The translations under genes and the position numbers were made by a program. Shown here in pieces: positions 14,623-22,572 of a stretch of DNA of 39,179 bases. The notes under the pieces were generated by a model that made no database searches, was not told where the DNA came from, and saw only the letters and a list, made by a program, of their open reading frames with translations. Numbering within the stretch: the stretch's first letter is position 1; each line of letters starts with the position of its first letter. Source of the stretch: JALHMQ01 sp964616395 (lineage in GTDB: Bacteria; Pseudomonadota; Gammaproteobacteria; Burkholderiales; Burkholderiaceae_F). The stretch spans positions 1-39,179 of the forward strand of contig CAZTUT010000008.1 of assembly GCA_964616395.1 (NCBI GenBank), in the 5' to 3' direction.

Positions 14623-16095
14623 TCAGCGCACCGCCCAGCGCGACACGAGGCGCGGCAGCGTCAGCGTGGCGAGCGCGCCGCCGCCCGGGTGGTTGACCAG
14701 CCGCACACCGCCGCCATGCAGGGCGGCGACTTCGCGAACGAAGGCAAGACCCAGCCCGGTGCCTTTCCTGCCGCTGTCGGGCCGCGGCAGCGAAAAGAAC
14801 TTGTCGAAGATGCGGTCGCGCGCGAAGTCGGGCACACCCGGTCCGTGATCGCGCACCGTGAGCCGCGCGCTGCCGCCCTCTTCCTCGACATCGATCTCGA
14901 CCGAGGAACCCTGTGACGTGAATTCGACCGCATTACGCAGCAGATTGACGATCGCGCGCTGCAACAGGAAGGGATCGCCGCTGACCTGCAGCCGGTCGTC
15001 GAGGCTCGCGTGCACAGTGACCTGGCGCTGGGCGGCGAACGGCAACAGCTCTTCCTGCGCGGCACGCGCCAGCGCCGCCAAGCGCAGCGGCTCGACCTTG
15101 CCGAGCGCGCCGCGCCGCTCCAGCGCCGACAGTTCGAGCAGGCGCTCGATCAGTGCCTGGCTGCGCGCGACCTGCTCCTCGATATTGCCGGCGAAGCGCG
15201 CGCGCGCGTCGTCGGGCAGCGGCTCGCGCAGCAGCTCGCCGGCGCCGCGGATCGCCGCCAGCGGGCTCTTCAGTTCGTGCGCGATGGTCTGCACGTATTC
15301 GTCGGCATAGCTGCGGCCCGCCAGCGTGTCGCGCGTCTCGGCCACGGCGGCACGCAGCGCCTGCGCCAGCCGCCGGCCGAGCGCCAGCGGCGAGCCGCCC
15401 TCGCGCCGTACCGCGCGCCACAGGTCGGCCACCAGCCCGAACGGCCGAACCAGCCAGACCATCGCGATCAGCAGCAACAGCGCGAACGCAACCCCCGAGA
15501 ACACGCCGACCAGCAGCAGCTTCTCGCGCGCGTTGCGGATGAACGGATTGAAGTCCGCAATCCGCTTGCCGACCGCCACCATGCCGACGATGTCGTCGCT
15601 GCCGAGCGCCAGGCTGGCGGTGGTTCGCTCACGAATCGCCGCGCCCACGTACATCACCGCCGACTGCGGGTCGGCTGGGTCGGCCAGCGTGGTGCGCGCG
15701 CCGTAGGCGCCGGAGAGGGTCAGGTGCACGTCGCGCCACGCCAGGTAGTCGGCGCCCGTGTCCTTGCCGTGGGAGTCGAACAGCACGCTGCCGTTACGGT
15801 CGGTCACGTAGACGTGCAGGTCGACCCGGGTCTTCTCGATGTCAAAGATGCGCGCGTACACCGGCCGCTGGCCAAGGTGCTTGAGCGTGCGCTCCAGGTC
15901 GTCGGTCGGGATGACGCCGTTGAAGGTGTTGCGCTCCAGCAGCGTGGCCAGCAGTTGCGCGGTGTCGACCAGCGTCTCCTCGGCCGACTCGCGGTAGCGC
16001 GGATCGAGGTCGAGCGTGACCCGGTACAGCACGAACGCGACCGCCGCCAGGTAGACGGCGAAGATGCCGAGAAAGATCCGGGTCCGGCGCGACAT
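14623..16095 (-). CDS. creC: CreC-like sensor histidine kinase
   Basis: This is a 490-residue inner-membrane histidine kinase. A transmembrane helix (about 8-27) is followed by a periplasmic sensor (about 28-190) that closely follows E. coli CreC. Matching blocks include TLVDTAQLLATLLE, HVYVTDRNGSVLFDS, DYLAWRDVHLTLSGAYGART and DPADPQSAVMYV. A second helix (about 192-216), a HAMP-like linker, a HisKA domain with phospho-acceptor His273 in IAHELKSPLAAIRGA, and an HATPase domain with DHGPGVPD and KGTGLGLAF complete it. The start at 16095 places the first helix directly after MSRRTR. It lies 60 bases after creB. In enterobacteria CreC responds to growth medium and, through CreB, affects metabolism, cell envelope and beta-lactam response. 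No creD-type gene is seen here; the VIT/exosortase operon takes its place. Confidence 0.93.
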   Translation of the reverse strand: MSRRTRIFLGIFAVYLAAVAFVLYRVTLDLDPRYRESAEETLVDTAQLLATLLERNTFNGVIPTDDLERTLKHLGQRPVYARIFDIEKTRVDLHVYVTDRNGSVLFDSHGKDTGADYLAWRDVHLTLSGAYGARTTLADPADPQSAVMYVGAAIRERTTASLALGSDDIVGMVAVGKRIADFNPFIRNAREKLLLVGVFSGVAFALLLLIAMVWLVRPFGLVADLWRAVRREGGSPLALGRRLAQALRAAVAETRDTLAGRSYADEYVQTIAHELKSPLAAIRGAGELLREPLPDDARARFAGNIEEQVARSQALIERLLELSALERRGALGKVEPLRLAALARAAQEELLPFAAQRQVTVHASLDDRLQVSGDPFLLQRAIVNLLRNAVEFTSQGSSVEIDVEEEGGSARLTVRDHGPGVPDFARDRIFDKFFSLPRPDSGRKGTGLGLAFVREVAALHGGGVRLVNHPGGGALATLTLPRLVSRWAVR

Positions 16096-16155
16096 GGGCG
16101 GGCAGCAGCGTGGGGCGTCAGTCGCCGGTACGGATCGCTGCGCGCCGATCAACGG

Positions 16156-16866
16156 CTAGCGCGCCGCGTCCTTCAGCGCGTAGCCGAGGCCCCGATGGGT
16201 GACGATCGGATCGTCGTCCGGCGCGATCTCGCGCAGCTTGGCGCGCACCAGCTTCACGTGCGCATCCACGGTGCGGTCGAACGCAGCCGCCGGATCGTCC
16301 CAGGCGCGCTGCATCAGCTCGTCGCGCGAGAACACGCGGCCCGGGCGCTCGATCAGCACCTTGAGCAGCCGGTACTCGGTGCGCGACAGCGACAGCGCCT
16401 TGCCGCGGTAGCGGATGGTCTTGCGTTCGTCGTCGACCTCGAAGTCGCCGGCGACCGGCACGGGCGCGACCGGCACAACCGGTGCCGCCGCACGCTGCAC
16501 CCGACGCAGGATCGTGCGCACGCGCGCCACCAGCTCGCGCGGTGAAAACGGCTTGGCGATGTAGTCGTCGGCGCCCAGCTCGAGCCCGACCACGCGGTCG
16601 ATCTCGCCGCTGCGCGCGGTCAGGAACACCGCCGGCAACGCGGGGGCAGCCACGCTCAGCCGCTTGAACAGCTCGAAGCCGTTGATGTCGGGCAGGCCCA
16701 CGTCGAGGATGGCCAGCGCGAAGTCGGGCCCGTCACCGACCGCCTGCAATGCCGCGGCCGAGGTCGAATGCCAGACTGGCTCGAAGCCGTCGGTCGAAAG
16801 CGCATAGACGATGGTGTCGGCAATCGCGGGTTCGTCTTCGACGACGAGGATGCGCGGCTTGATCAA
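16156..16866 (-). CDS. creB: CreB-like response regulator (OmpR family)
   Basis: This is a 236-residue OmpR-type regulator. The receiver domain (about 4-118) has the acidic pair E10-D11, phospho-acceptor D55 in LAILDVGLPD, and K105 in DDYIAKPFSPREL. The C-terminal winged helix (about 140-235) includes LSRTEYRLLKVLIERPGRVFSRDELM and ends VTHRGLGYAL. It pairs with the CreC-like kinase downstream, matching the creBC order. The predicted DNA target, TTCAC-N6-TTCAC, is present at 14509-14524. The CreB name is supported jointly by the receiver sequence, the clear CreC partner and the site. A 138-base gap upstream separates it from the VIT1-family gene and should contain its promoter, which I could not define. 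Confidence 0.9.
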   Translation of the reverse strand: MIKPRILVVEDEPAIADTIVYALSTDGFEPVWHSTSAAALQAVGDGPDFALAILDVGLPDINGFELFKRLSVAAPALPAVFLTARSGEIDRVVGLELGADDYIAKPFSPRELVARVRTILRRVQRAAAPVVPVAPVPVAGDFEVDDERKTIRYRGKALSLSRTEYRLLKVLIERPGRVFSRDELMQRAWDDPAAAFDRTVDAHVKLVRAKLREIAPDDDPIVTHRGLGYALKDAAR

Positions 16867-17004
16867 ACGAACACCTTCAGGGTTGCGGGTCGGACGCAGA
16901 TGCGCATTGGCCCGGATCGGGACAGCGCAAGGCCGCCGACTTTCCGAAGATGCCGATTGTAGGGGCGGCTCATTCGCCGACCGTGCATCGGCGCCGGCGC
17001 CGGC

Positions 17005-17703
17005 TCAACCAACGACCGTGCCGAACAGGTGTCCGACCAGGGCGGTCAGCGCCATGGCCGCCGCGCCCCAGAACGCAACGCGTGCGGCCGCCACACCGAT
17101 CTTCGCGCCACCGGCGTAGGCGGCGAGCGCACCCAGCGCAGCCAGCAAGCCGAGCGATGTCGCAGCCACCGCGGGCACGATCGCGGTCATCGGCACCAGC
17201 GCGGCGCAGCCAAGCGGCAGGACCGCACCCGCGGCGAAGGTGCCGGCCGAGGTCAGCGCCGCCTGCAACGGGCGGGCCGCCAGATGCTCGCTGATGCCCA
17301 GCTCATCGCGGGCATGGGCCTTCAGCGCGTCCTTTGCCATCAGCTGGTCGGCCACCTGGGTCGCCAGCTCGTCGGTCAGTCCGCGCTCGCGGTAGATGCC
17401 GACCAGCTCGCGCCGCTCGGCCTCGGGATCGGCGGTCAACTCGGCGCGCTCGCGCGCCAGGTCGGCGTTCTCGGTGTCCGACTGCGAGCTGACGCTGACG
17501 TATTCGCCAGCGGCCATCGACATCGCGCCCGCGACCAGCGCCGCCAGCCCGGCCACCATGACCTCGCCGCGCTCCGTGCCTGCGGCAGCCACGCCGACGA
17601 TCAGGCTGGCCGTGGAAACGATGCCGTCGTTGGCACCGAGCACGGCGGCACGCAACCAGCCAATGCGTTCGGTGCGGTGACGTTCGAGGTGGCGCGGACG
17701 CAT
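17005..17703 (-). CDS. VIT1/CCC1-family membrane protein (putative Fe2+/Mn2+ transporter)
   Basis: This 232-residue membrane protein belongs to the vacuolar iron transporter family, which exports or sequesters Fe2+ and Mn2+. Signatures are LGANDGIVSTASLIVGVA (22-39) and AGAMSMAAGEYVSVSSQSD (58-76), both in membrane segments that form the ion path. A charged cytoplasmic helical region (about 78-140) corresponds to the metal-binding domain, and three further helices follow (about 150-230). Here VIT means vacuolar iron transporter, unrelated to the VIT domain of the exosortase substrate. A perfect AAGGAGGT lies about 22 bases before the ATG and a weaker AGGA at 7-8 bases. It is a monocistronic-looking gene between creB and the cfa-like gene, all on the minus strand. 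Confidence 0.9.
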   Translation of the reverse strand: MRPRHLERHRTERIGWLRAAVLGANDGIVSTASLIVGVAAAGTERGEVMVAGLAALVAGAMSMAAGEYVSVSSQSDTENADLARERAELTADPEAERRELVGIYRERGLTDELATQVADQLMAKDALKAHARDELGISEHLAARPLQAALTSAGTFAAGAVLPLGCAALVPMTAIVPAVAATSLGLLAALGALAAYAGGAKIGVAAARVAFWGAAAMALTALVGHLFGTVVG

Positions 17704-17750
17704 GGCGGATTCCTGTGACGATGGACCTCCTTGATACCACCACGGTGTTT

Positions 17751-17767
17751 TCTGCGCTTGACGCAGA
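17751..17767. other. Small inverted repeat in the cfa-VIT1 gap
   Basis: TCTGCG-CTTGA-CGCAGA is a perfect inverted repeat with 6-base arms, lying 12 bases after the cfa-like stop codon. In the direction of transcription it is followed by AAAACACC rather than a U-run, so it is at best a weak or Rho-assisted end signal, or an operator for the VIT1-family gene that starts at 17703. Confidence 0.3.
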
Positions 17768-17778
17768 GCTGACTTCGA

Positions 17779-19065
17779 TCAGGTTCGCGCGCGTCGTGCA
17801 TAGATCCAGTCGCGCGTCAGCGGCAACCGGGTCAGACCGGGCTCGACCTGCTTGCTGCCGAGCATCTGGTACAGGTTGATCCAGCCCTGCTGGAACGCAT
17901 AGCTGCAGCCGGCCAGGTAGATACGCCAGATCCTCAGGCGGCGTTCGCCGACCAGGCCGGCAGCCTCCACCTGCCGCGACTCCAGCCGCTGCGACCAGTG
18001 CGCCAGCGTCAGCGCGTAGTGCGGGCGCAGCGACTCCATGTCGACCACCTCGAACTGCTGTGTCGCCATCTCGCGCAGCGCCAGATGCGCGTGCGGCAGT
18101 TCGCCGTGCGGGAACACGTAGCGGTCGATGAAGTCGCCGGCGCCGCCGCCGACCTGCCGGTGGTTCACGTCGCTCGACGTGATGCCGTGATTCAGAAACA
18201 GGCCACGTTCGCGCAGCATGCGGCGCACGATGCCGAAGTAGGCGCCGAGGTTGCGCAGGCCCACGTGCTCGAACATGCCGACGCTGGCCACCTTGTCGAA
18301 GCAGGCGTCGCCGAAGCGCGCCGGCAGGTCACGGTAGTCGAGCAGCTCGATGTTCACGCGATCCTGCAGTCCGGCGTACGCAACACGCTGCCGCGCCAGG
18401 TCCGCCTGCTGGACCGACAGCGTGATGCCGACCGCCTCGACCCCGTAGTGACGAGCCGCATGCAACACCAGCGCGCCCCAGCCACAGCCGATGTCGAGCA
18501 AGCGCTCGCCGGGCGTCAGGCGCAGCTTGCGGCAGATGTGATCGAGCTTGTCGCGCTGCGCCTGCTCAAGCGTGCTGGATGCATCGCGGAAGTAGGCGCA
18601 GGAGTAGAGCATCGCGTCATCGAGCCACAGCCGGTAGAACGCATTGCCAACGTCGTAGTGGAACTGGATGTCTTCGCGGTCCTGCGCGGACTGGTGCCGG
18701 CCTGGTCGCAGCGGCGCGCGCGCCGTGGCCGATACGCCACCGACCTCGGCCAGCGCGTCAGCGGCGGCCACCACCTCGCCGATCTCGCCCTCGACATCGA
18801 GCCGTCCATCGACATAGGCCGCGCCCAGCAGGTCGAGCGTCGGCGTGGTCAGCTCGGCCAGCAGTCCCGGGTCGTTGATACGCACCGTCACCCGCGGCTG
18901 CGGTGACAGGTCGACCCCGCGGCCACTGGGCAGGACAAGCCGGATCGGTACGCCACCACGCGCCCGCAGCGCATCGGCCCAGCGCAGCACGCGATCCTCG
19001 ACCCGCTCGGGCACGAAGCGCGTTGCGGCGCGCACCATCCCCACACGAACCGTCTGGCTCAGCAT
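17779..19065 (-). CDS. cfa: Cyclopropane-fatty-acyl-phospholipid synthase
   Basis: This 428-residue enzyme transfers a methylene group from S-adenosylmethionine to double bonds of membrane phospholipid acyl chains, giving cyclopropane fatty acids under stress or in stationary phase. The N-terminal domain (about 1-125) is less conserved. The methyltransferase core starts with DIQFHYDVGNAFYRLWLDD, has the SAM motif LLDIGCGWGALVLHAA (189-204), VGITLSVQQ (212-220), and EHVG in SVGMFEHVG. The start at 19065 is fixed by an AGGAGG Shine-Dalgarno five bases upstream; a much longer open frame continues to 20037 but runs antisense through the phosphoribosyltransferase gene and is not real. It diverges from that gene across 258 bases. 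Confidence 0.93.
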   Translation of the reverse strand: MLSQTVRVGMVRAATRFVPERVEDRVLRWADALRARGGVPIRLVLPSGRGVDLSPQPRVTVRINDPGLLAELTTPTLDLLGAAYVDGRLDVEGEIGEVVAAADALAEVGGVSATARAPLRPGRHQSAQDREDIQFHYDVGNAFYRLWLDDAMLYSCAYFRDASSTLEQAQRDKLDHICRKLRLTPGERLLDIGCGWGALVLHAARHYGVEAVGITLSVQQADLARQRVAYAGLQDRVNIELLDYRDLPARFGDACFDKVASVGMFEHVGLRNLGAYFGIVRRMLRERGLFLNHGITSSDVNHRQVGGGAGDFIDRYVFPHGELPHAHLALREMATQQFEVVDMESLRPHYALTLAHWSQRLESRQVEAAGLVGERRLRIWRIYLAGCSYAFQQGWINLYQMLGSKQVEPGLTRLPLTRDWIYARRART

Positions 19066-19252
19066 GGCAACCTCCTCGCGTGTCCCCGTAAACCATTTGA
19101 TTGTTGTTCGGACGTGGCGCGATTTCGAGCCGCAAACAGGGGGGGTCCGGTACCAAGGTTGCGCTAGCGGGAAGTGCGCAGCCGGCGACGTCGGTTCAGC
19201 GGCAGCGGGCGTCGCAGCGGTGGAGCCGTCACGCGCGGCATGCGCGCCGCCG

Positions 19253-19266
19253 TTGACCGCGATCAA
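19253..19266 (+). promoter_or_regulatory. FNR/ANR-type box upstream of the phosphoribosyltransferase gene
   Basis: TTGAC-CGCG-ATCAA matches the FNR/ANR consensus TTGAT-N4-ATCAA with one mismatch and intact TTGA-N6-TCAA half-sites. If the box is centred at -41.5 (class II), transcription would begin near 19301, and TAGCTT (19288-19293) falls at the -10 position. The predicted leader to the ATG at 19324 is about 23 bases and includes GGAG. The cfa gene on the other side starts 188 bases away. Confidence 0.62.
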
Positions 19267-19323
19267 GGCCACCGGCCCGGTCGGGCCTAGCTTCATCTGC
19301 AGCCAGCGTCCTGGAGTCACGCG

Positions 19324-20001
19324 ATGAATCACAGCAAATCGATTGCGCTGCCGTTTGCCGACCGTACGGCAGCAGGCCGCGCGCTGGCACTGCGCGTGGC
19401 CGCACTCGCGCCGGTGCGGCCGGTCGTGCTCGCGCTGCCGCGTGGCGGTGTACCCGTGGCCTTCGAGGTCGCCCGCGCGTTGCGTGCACCGCTCGACCTG
19501 CTGCTGGTTCGCAAGATCGGCGTGCCGTACCAGCCCGAGCTGGCGCTGGCTGCGGTGATGGATGGCGCCGAGCCGGTTCTCGTGATCGACCCGACGGTGC
19601 AGCGCGAAACCGGCATCGGCGCCGACGTCATCGACCGGCTGGCGCAGGTGCAGCGCGCCGAGATCGAGCGCCGCCGCAAGGTCTATCTGGGCGATCACGC
19701 ACCCGTACCGCTCGCGGGCTGCACCGCGATCGTGGTCGACGATGGCATCGCCACCGGCACCACGATGCGGGCGGCGCTGCAGGGCCTGCGGCAGCGCAGA
19801 CCGGCGCGAATCGTGCTTGCGGTGCCGGTCGCACCCACGGCGGTGGTCGACATGCTGCGGCCCGAGGTCGATGCGCTGATCTGCCTGGCGCAGCCCGAAC
19901 CGTTCGGTGCCATCGGTTTTTACTACGAAGACTTTCATCAGCTCGACGACGCTGAAGTTCGTTCCCTTCTGGTCAACCCGGCGACCACACACATGAAGTG
20001 A
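19324..20001 (+). CDS. Phosphoribosyltransferase-family protein
   Basis: This is a 225-residue type-I phosphoribosyltransferase fold. It has the pyrophosphate-loop region VLALPRGGVPVAFEVA and the PRPP-binding loop TAIVVDDGIATGTTMRAAL, whose two Asp and following Thr/Gly residues bind ribose-phosphate. It belongs to the large group of proteins described as 'predicted phosphoribosyltransferases', often found near stress or low-oxygen genes, whose substrate base is undetermined. The start is ATG at 19324 with GGAG eight bases upstream. An FNR/ANR-type box precedes it, suggesting low-oxygen induction. A 64-base gap separates it from the diguanylate cyclase gene on the same strand. Confidence 0.88.
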   Translation: MNHSKSIALPFADRTAAGRALALRVAALAPVRPVVLALPRGGVPVAFEVARALRAPLDLLLVRKIGVPYQPELALAAVMDGAEPVLVIDPTVQRETGIGADVIDRLAQVQRAEIERRRKVYLGDHAPVPLAGCTAIVVDDGIATGTTMRAALQGLRQRRPARIVLAVPVAPTAVVDMLRPEVDALICLAQPEPFGAIGFYYEDFHQLDDAEVRSLLVNPATTHMK

Positions 20002-20065
20002 TCGGCACGCCTCAGGCTGCGGTAGATTGCTGGTCAATCTCCCGAATCTCGCCGCGGTCTGCCCG

Positions 20066-21094
20066 ATGTCGAAATCGCATCACGTGCTAAGGCGCTGGTT
20101 CAGGTTCGATGCCTACCCGCTCGAGCCGTACCGGAACCAGATCGTCGCGCCGCTGAGCCTGCTGGCCGCAGTCCTGCTGCTGCCGTTCACGTTCGATCAC
20201 CTGATTGATGGTCGATGGCTTCTCGGGACGCTGATCGGGCTGGCCCAGGTGGTGCTGCTGATCGACGGGCTGGCCGTTCTTCGGGGCAGGCGAGCACCCG
20301 TGCCGTACGAAGCGCTTGCCTGCGCGCTGTCAGGGGTTGTTTGTCTGTCCGTATCGCTGCAGGGCATCAACGGTACCTTCTGGTCCTATCCGACACTGTT
20401 CATCTGCTACCTGATCCTTCGGCGCGGCACGGCGCTGGCAGTAAGCGCGGCCCTGATCGTGGCAGTGTGTGCGATCTCAGTGTGGAAGCTCGGCATACCA
20501 ATAGCACTGCGGCTGGCCGCAACGCTCGCACTGACGCTGGTCATGATCAACGTGCTGCTCGACGTGATCGATCAGTTGCAGCGCGCGCTGCACCGTCAGG
20601 CGATTACCGATGCGCTAACGGGCGCCTACAACCGCCGGCACCTTGACTCCGAAATGCAGCAGCTGGCGGCCGCTGGCGCGGACGCGCGCCCCTGCGCGCT
20701 TCTGGCGCTCGATATCGACCACTTCAAGAGCATCAATGATCTGCACGGCCACGGCGCGGGCGATGAAGTGCTGCGCCGCGTCGCCACCGAGATCAGTGCG
20801 CGCAAGCGCAGTGGCGACATGCTGTTCCGAAGCGGTGGCGAGGAATTCATCCTGCTGCTTCCCGATGCCAGTGCCGAACAGGCGCGCATGCTGGCCGAGG
20901 CGTTGCGCGAGCGGATCGAGCAAGCAGATCTGCTGCCTGGTTCCCGAGTCACAGCGAGCATCGGTGTTGCGGCCCATCAACCCGGCGAGAGCCTGGCGGA
21001 CTGGGCGAAGCGCGCCGACATGGCGCTGTACGAAGCCAAGCGCCAGGGCCGCAACCGCGTGGTCAGTGCGGCCGACCCGAAGCCAGGGTCGTAA
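20066..21094 (+). CDS. Membrane-bound diguanylate cyclase (GGDEF domain)
   Basis: This 342-residue protein makes cyclic di-GMP from two GTP. The N-terminal half (about 28-165) carries five to six predicted membrane helices without an identifiable sensory domain. A short coiled linker (VIDQLQRALHRQAITDALTG) leads to the GGDEF domain. There the metal and substrate region LDIDHFKSIND (215-225) and the active-site loop GGEEF (257-261) are intact. An RSGD sequence (248-251), five residues before GGEEF, is a complete RxxD inhibitory I-site, so product feedback inhibition is expected. I used ATG 20066; a TTG at 20027 would add 13 residues and has no ribosome-binding support. It ends 42 bases from the convergent nikR stop. 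Confidence 0.92.
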   Translation: MSKSHHVLRRWFRFDAYPLEPYRNQIVAPLSLLAAVLLLPFTFDHLIDGRWLLGTLIGLAQVVLLIDGLAVLRGRRAPVPYEALACALSGVVCLSVSLQGINGTFWSYPTLFICYLILRRGTALAVSAALIVAVCAISVWKLGIPIALRLAATLALTLVMINVLLDVIDQLQRALHRQAITDALTGAYNRRHLDSEMQQLAAAGADARPCALLALDIDHFKSINDLHGHGAGDEVLRRVATEISARKRSGDMLFRSGGEEFILLLPDASAEQARMLAEALRERIEQADLLPGSRVTASIGVAAHQPGESLADWAKRADMALYEAKRQGRNRVVSAADPKPGS

Positions 21095-21136
21095 GGACGA
21101 CGGGCCGGTACTCGACTCGTCCACCCACCCTCAGCG

Positions 21137-21598
21137 CTACCGCTGTGGCTTCACGTGGCTATGGGGTTCGCCATCACCGTGGCGATGCGCGCGGCTCAGG
21201 TCCACCATCACCAGATTGAGTTGCCCGTGGCGCACGCCACGCTCGGCGACCAGCGCATTGGCGAAACGGCGCACCGCCTGCACCGGGCCCTTGAGCAGCA
21301 CCGTCTCGATGCAGTGATCGTGGTCCAGATGAGCGTGCATCGTGCTGACCGTCAGATCATGATGCGCATGCTGGATCGTCATCAGCCGCTCGGCCAGCTC
21401 ACGCTCGTGATGGTTGTAGACATAGCTGAGGTTGGCCACGCACTGGCCGTCGGCCTCGCGCGCCTCGCGCATCCGGTCCAGGTGCGCGCGCAGGATGTCG
21501 CGTACTGCCTCCGAGCGGTTGTCATAACCGCGCTCGGCGATCAGGCGGTCGAATTCTTCCGCCAGTTCCTCGGGCAGCGAGATCGTGATGCGTTCCAT
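21137..21598 (-). CDS. nikR: Nickel-responsive regulator NikR
   Basis: This is a 153-residue ribbon-helix-helix repressor that senses nickel. The N-terminal DNA-binding part begins MERITISLPEELAEEFDRLI and continues to about residue 45. The C-terminal ACT-like domain carries the high-affinity nickel site: His77, His88, His90 and Cys96 correspond to E. coli His76, His87, His89 and Cys95, allowing for one residue offset. The protein ends with a His-rich extension (HRHGDGEPHSH, about 138-148) longer than in E. coli, which may bind extra metal. It lies at the distal end of the hydrogenase cluster, on the same strand, beyond the outer-membrane protein gene. Its likely role is to match nickel uptake to hydrogenase synthesis. 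No nickel transporter is encoded within the window, and no obvious GTATGA-type operator was found here. Confidence 0.94.
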   Translation of the reverse strand: MERITISLPEELAEEFDRLIAERGYDNRSEAVRDILRAHLDRMREAREADGQCVANLSYVYNHHERELAERLMTIQHAHHDLTVSTMHAHLDHDHCIETVLLKGPVQAVRRFANALVAERGVRHGQLNLVMVDLSRAHRHGDGEPHSHVKPQR

Positions 21599-21704
21599 GC
21601 GCGGCCTCCCAGAGCAGGTGAAGCGCGCGGCGCGCCAACCTTCATGGCCAGCACGCTACGCGTCACGATCACGATAGCGCACCGCCCGGAGACGGCCGCA
21701 GCGG

Positions 21705-22502
21705 CTACTTGGGGAACAGCAGCGTGACGACGAAACGCGCGCCCCAGCCATGCGGCGCTTGCTGCGGCCCGTCGGCCCAGTAGCGCACGCCTCCGCCCAC
21801 GCTGATGAGCTGTCCGCCGACCTTCGTCACCTTGCTGGCCATCAGGTTCAGCGGCACCGTCCACTGGCGAGCCTTCCAGTCATAGGTGGACTCGCTGTTG
21901 AAGGTGAAGCTCCAGGCGTCAGGGGTGGTGTAACTGACGAACGGCTGCACGAAGGTCGAGCTGATCGATGAACGCTGGCTATCGCCGGCAAACGACCAGA
22001 GGTGGTTACCCAGCGCGCCGTAGGTCCAGCCATGCGCCTGCTTGAGCACGACGGCGGTCGGGCCAGCGCCCCACTTCTTCGCGCTCAGCAGGTCGTCGGT
22101 GCCGGTGGGCAGCAACAGCACCGGGCCGGCACCCCAGATCCACCCGCTCGCGGTCGGCGCCTTGGGCGAGAAGAAGACACTCTGCACGATGTCGCCCAGG
22201 CCGAACTGGCTGCCCGCGCCCGGCACGATGTCCTTCTGCGAGACCACGGGCACGATGGTGCGCGAAATCACGTTCCAGTTGCGGTCGAGATCCATCGGGA
22301 TCACCGGCTGCAGGTTCAGGCTCCAGCGTTCGCCCTGACGGGCTGCGCCGATGTCCTGATCGAAGTTCAGCTGCATCGGCACGCTGATCAGCGCGGCCAC
22401 CGGATTGCTGAGCTTCTTGGCAAGCTCGGCCGCATCGTCCTGCGCAAGCGCCGGGCCGGCAGCCGCCAGCATCAGCGCGATCGCGGCCTTCAGACGGGTC
22501 AT
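21705..22502 (-). CDS. Outer-membrane transporter-like protein ('neuromedin U'-annotated family)
   Basis: This 265-residue exported protein has a signal peptide (about 1-20, cleaved after ALA-Q). The mature part is mostly alternating polar/hydrophobic beta-strands and ends with Phe-Pro-Lys after a strongly amphipathic last strand (ARFVVTLLFPK), typical of outer-membrane beta-barrels. Blocks such as NPVAALISVPMQLNFD, GAGSQFGLGDIVQSVFFSPK and GWIWGAGPVLLLPTGTDDLL match a widespread proteobacterial family often labelled 'transporter' or, misleadingly, 'neuromedin U'. Function is unknown. The start at 22502 has GGAGG just upstream. It lies 70 bases after hypX and 106 bases before nikR on the same strand. 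A role in nickel or hydrogenase-related transport is conceivable from position alone. Confidence 0.82.
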   Translation of the reverse strand: MTRLKAAIALMLAAAGPALAQDDAAELAKKLSNPVAALISVPMQLNFDQDIGAARQGERWSLNLQPVIPMDLDRNWNVISRTIVPVVSQKDIVPGAGSQFGLGDIVQSVFFSPKAPTASGWIWGAGPVLLLPTGTDDLLSAKKWGAGPTAVVLKQAHGWTYGALGNHLWSFAGDSQRSSISSTFVQPFVSYTTPDAWSFTFNSESTYDWKARQWTVPLNLMASKVTKVGGQLISVGGGVRYWADGPQQAPHGWGARFVVTLLFPK

Positions 22503-22572
22503 GGCGTCCTCCATCGAATTGCGGAGCCGGCAGTCTCAGGGGGCCGCGAGGCCGCGTCGATTGCACCTTAGT

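Noticed and set aside
15010..16545. A 511-residue plus-strand open frame
   Set aside because: It is antisense to creC and creB and has no recognisable domain.
19066..20037. N-terminal extension of the cfa-like frame
   Set aside because: The extension runs antisense through the phosphoribosyltransferase gene. The AGGAGG-supported start at 19065 gives a full-length CFA synthase.
21599..21704. Possible NikR operator in the nikR upstream gap
   Set aside because: A partial GCTA...TAGC dyad is present, but it does not resemble GTATGA-N16-TCATAC and is not strong enough to call.
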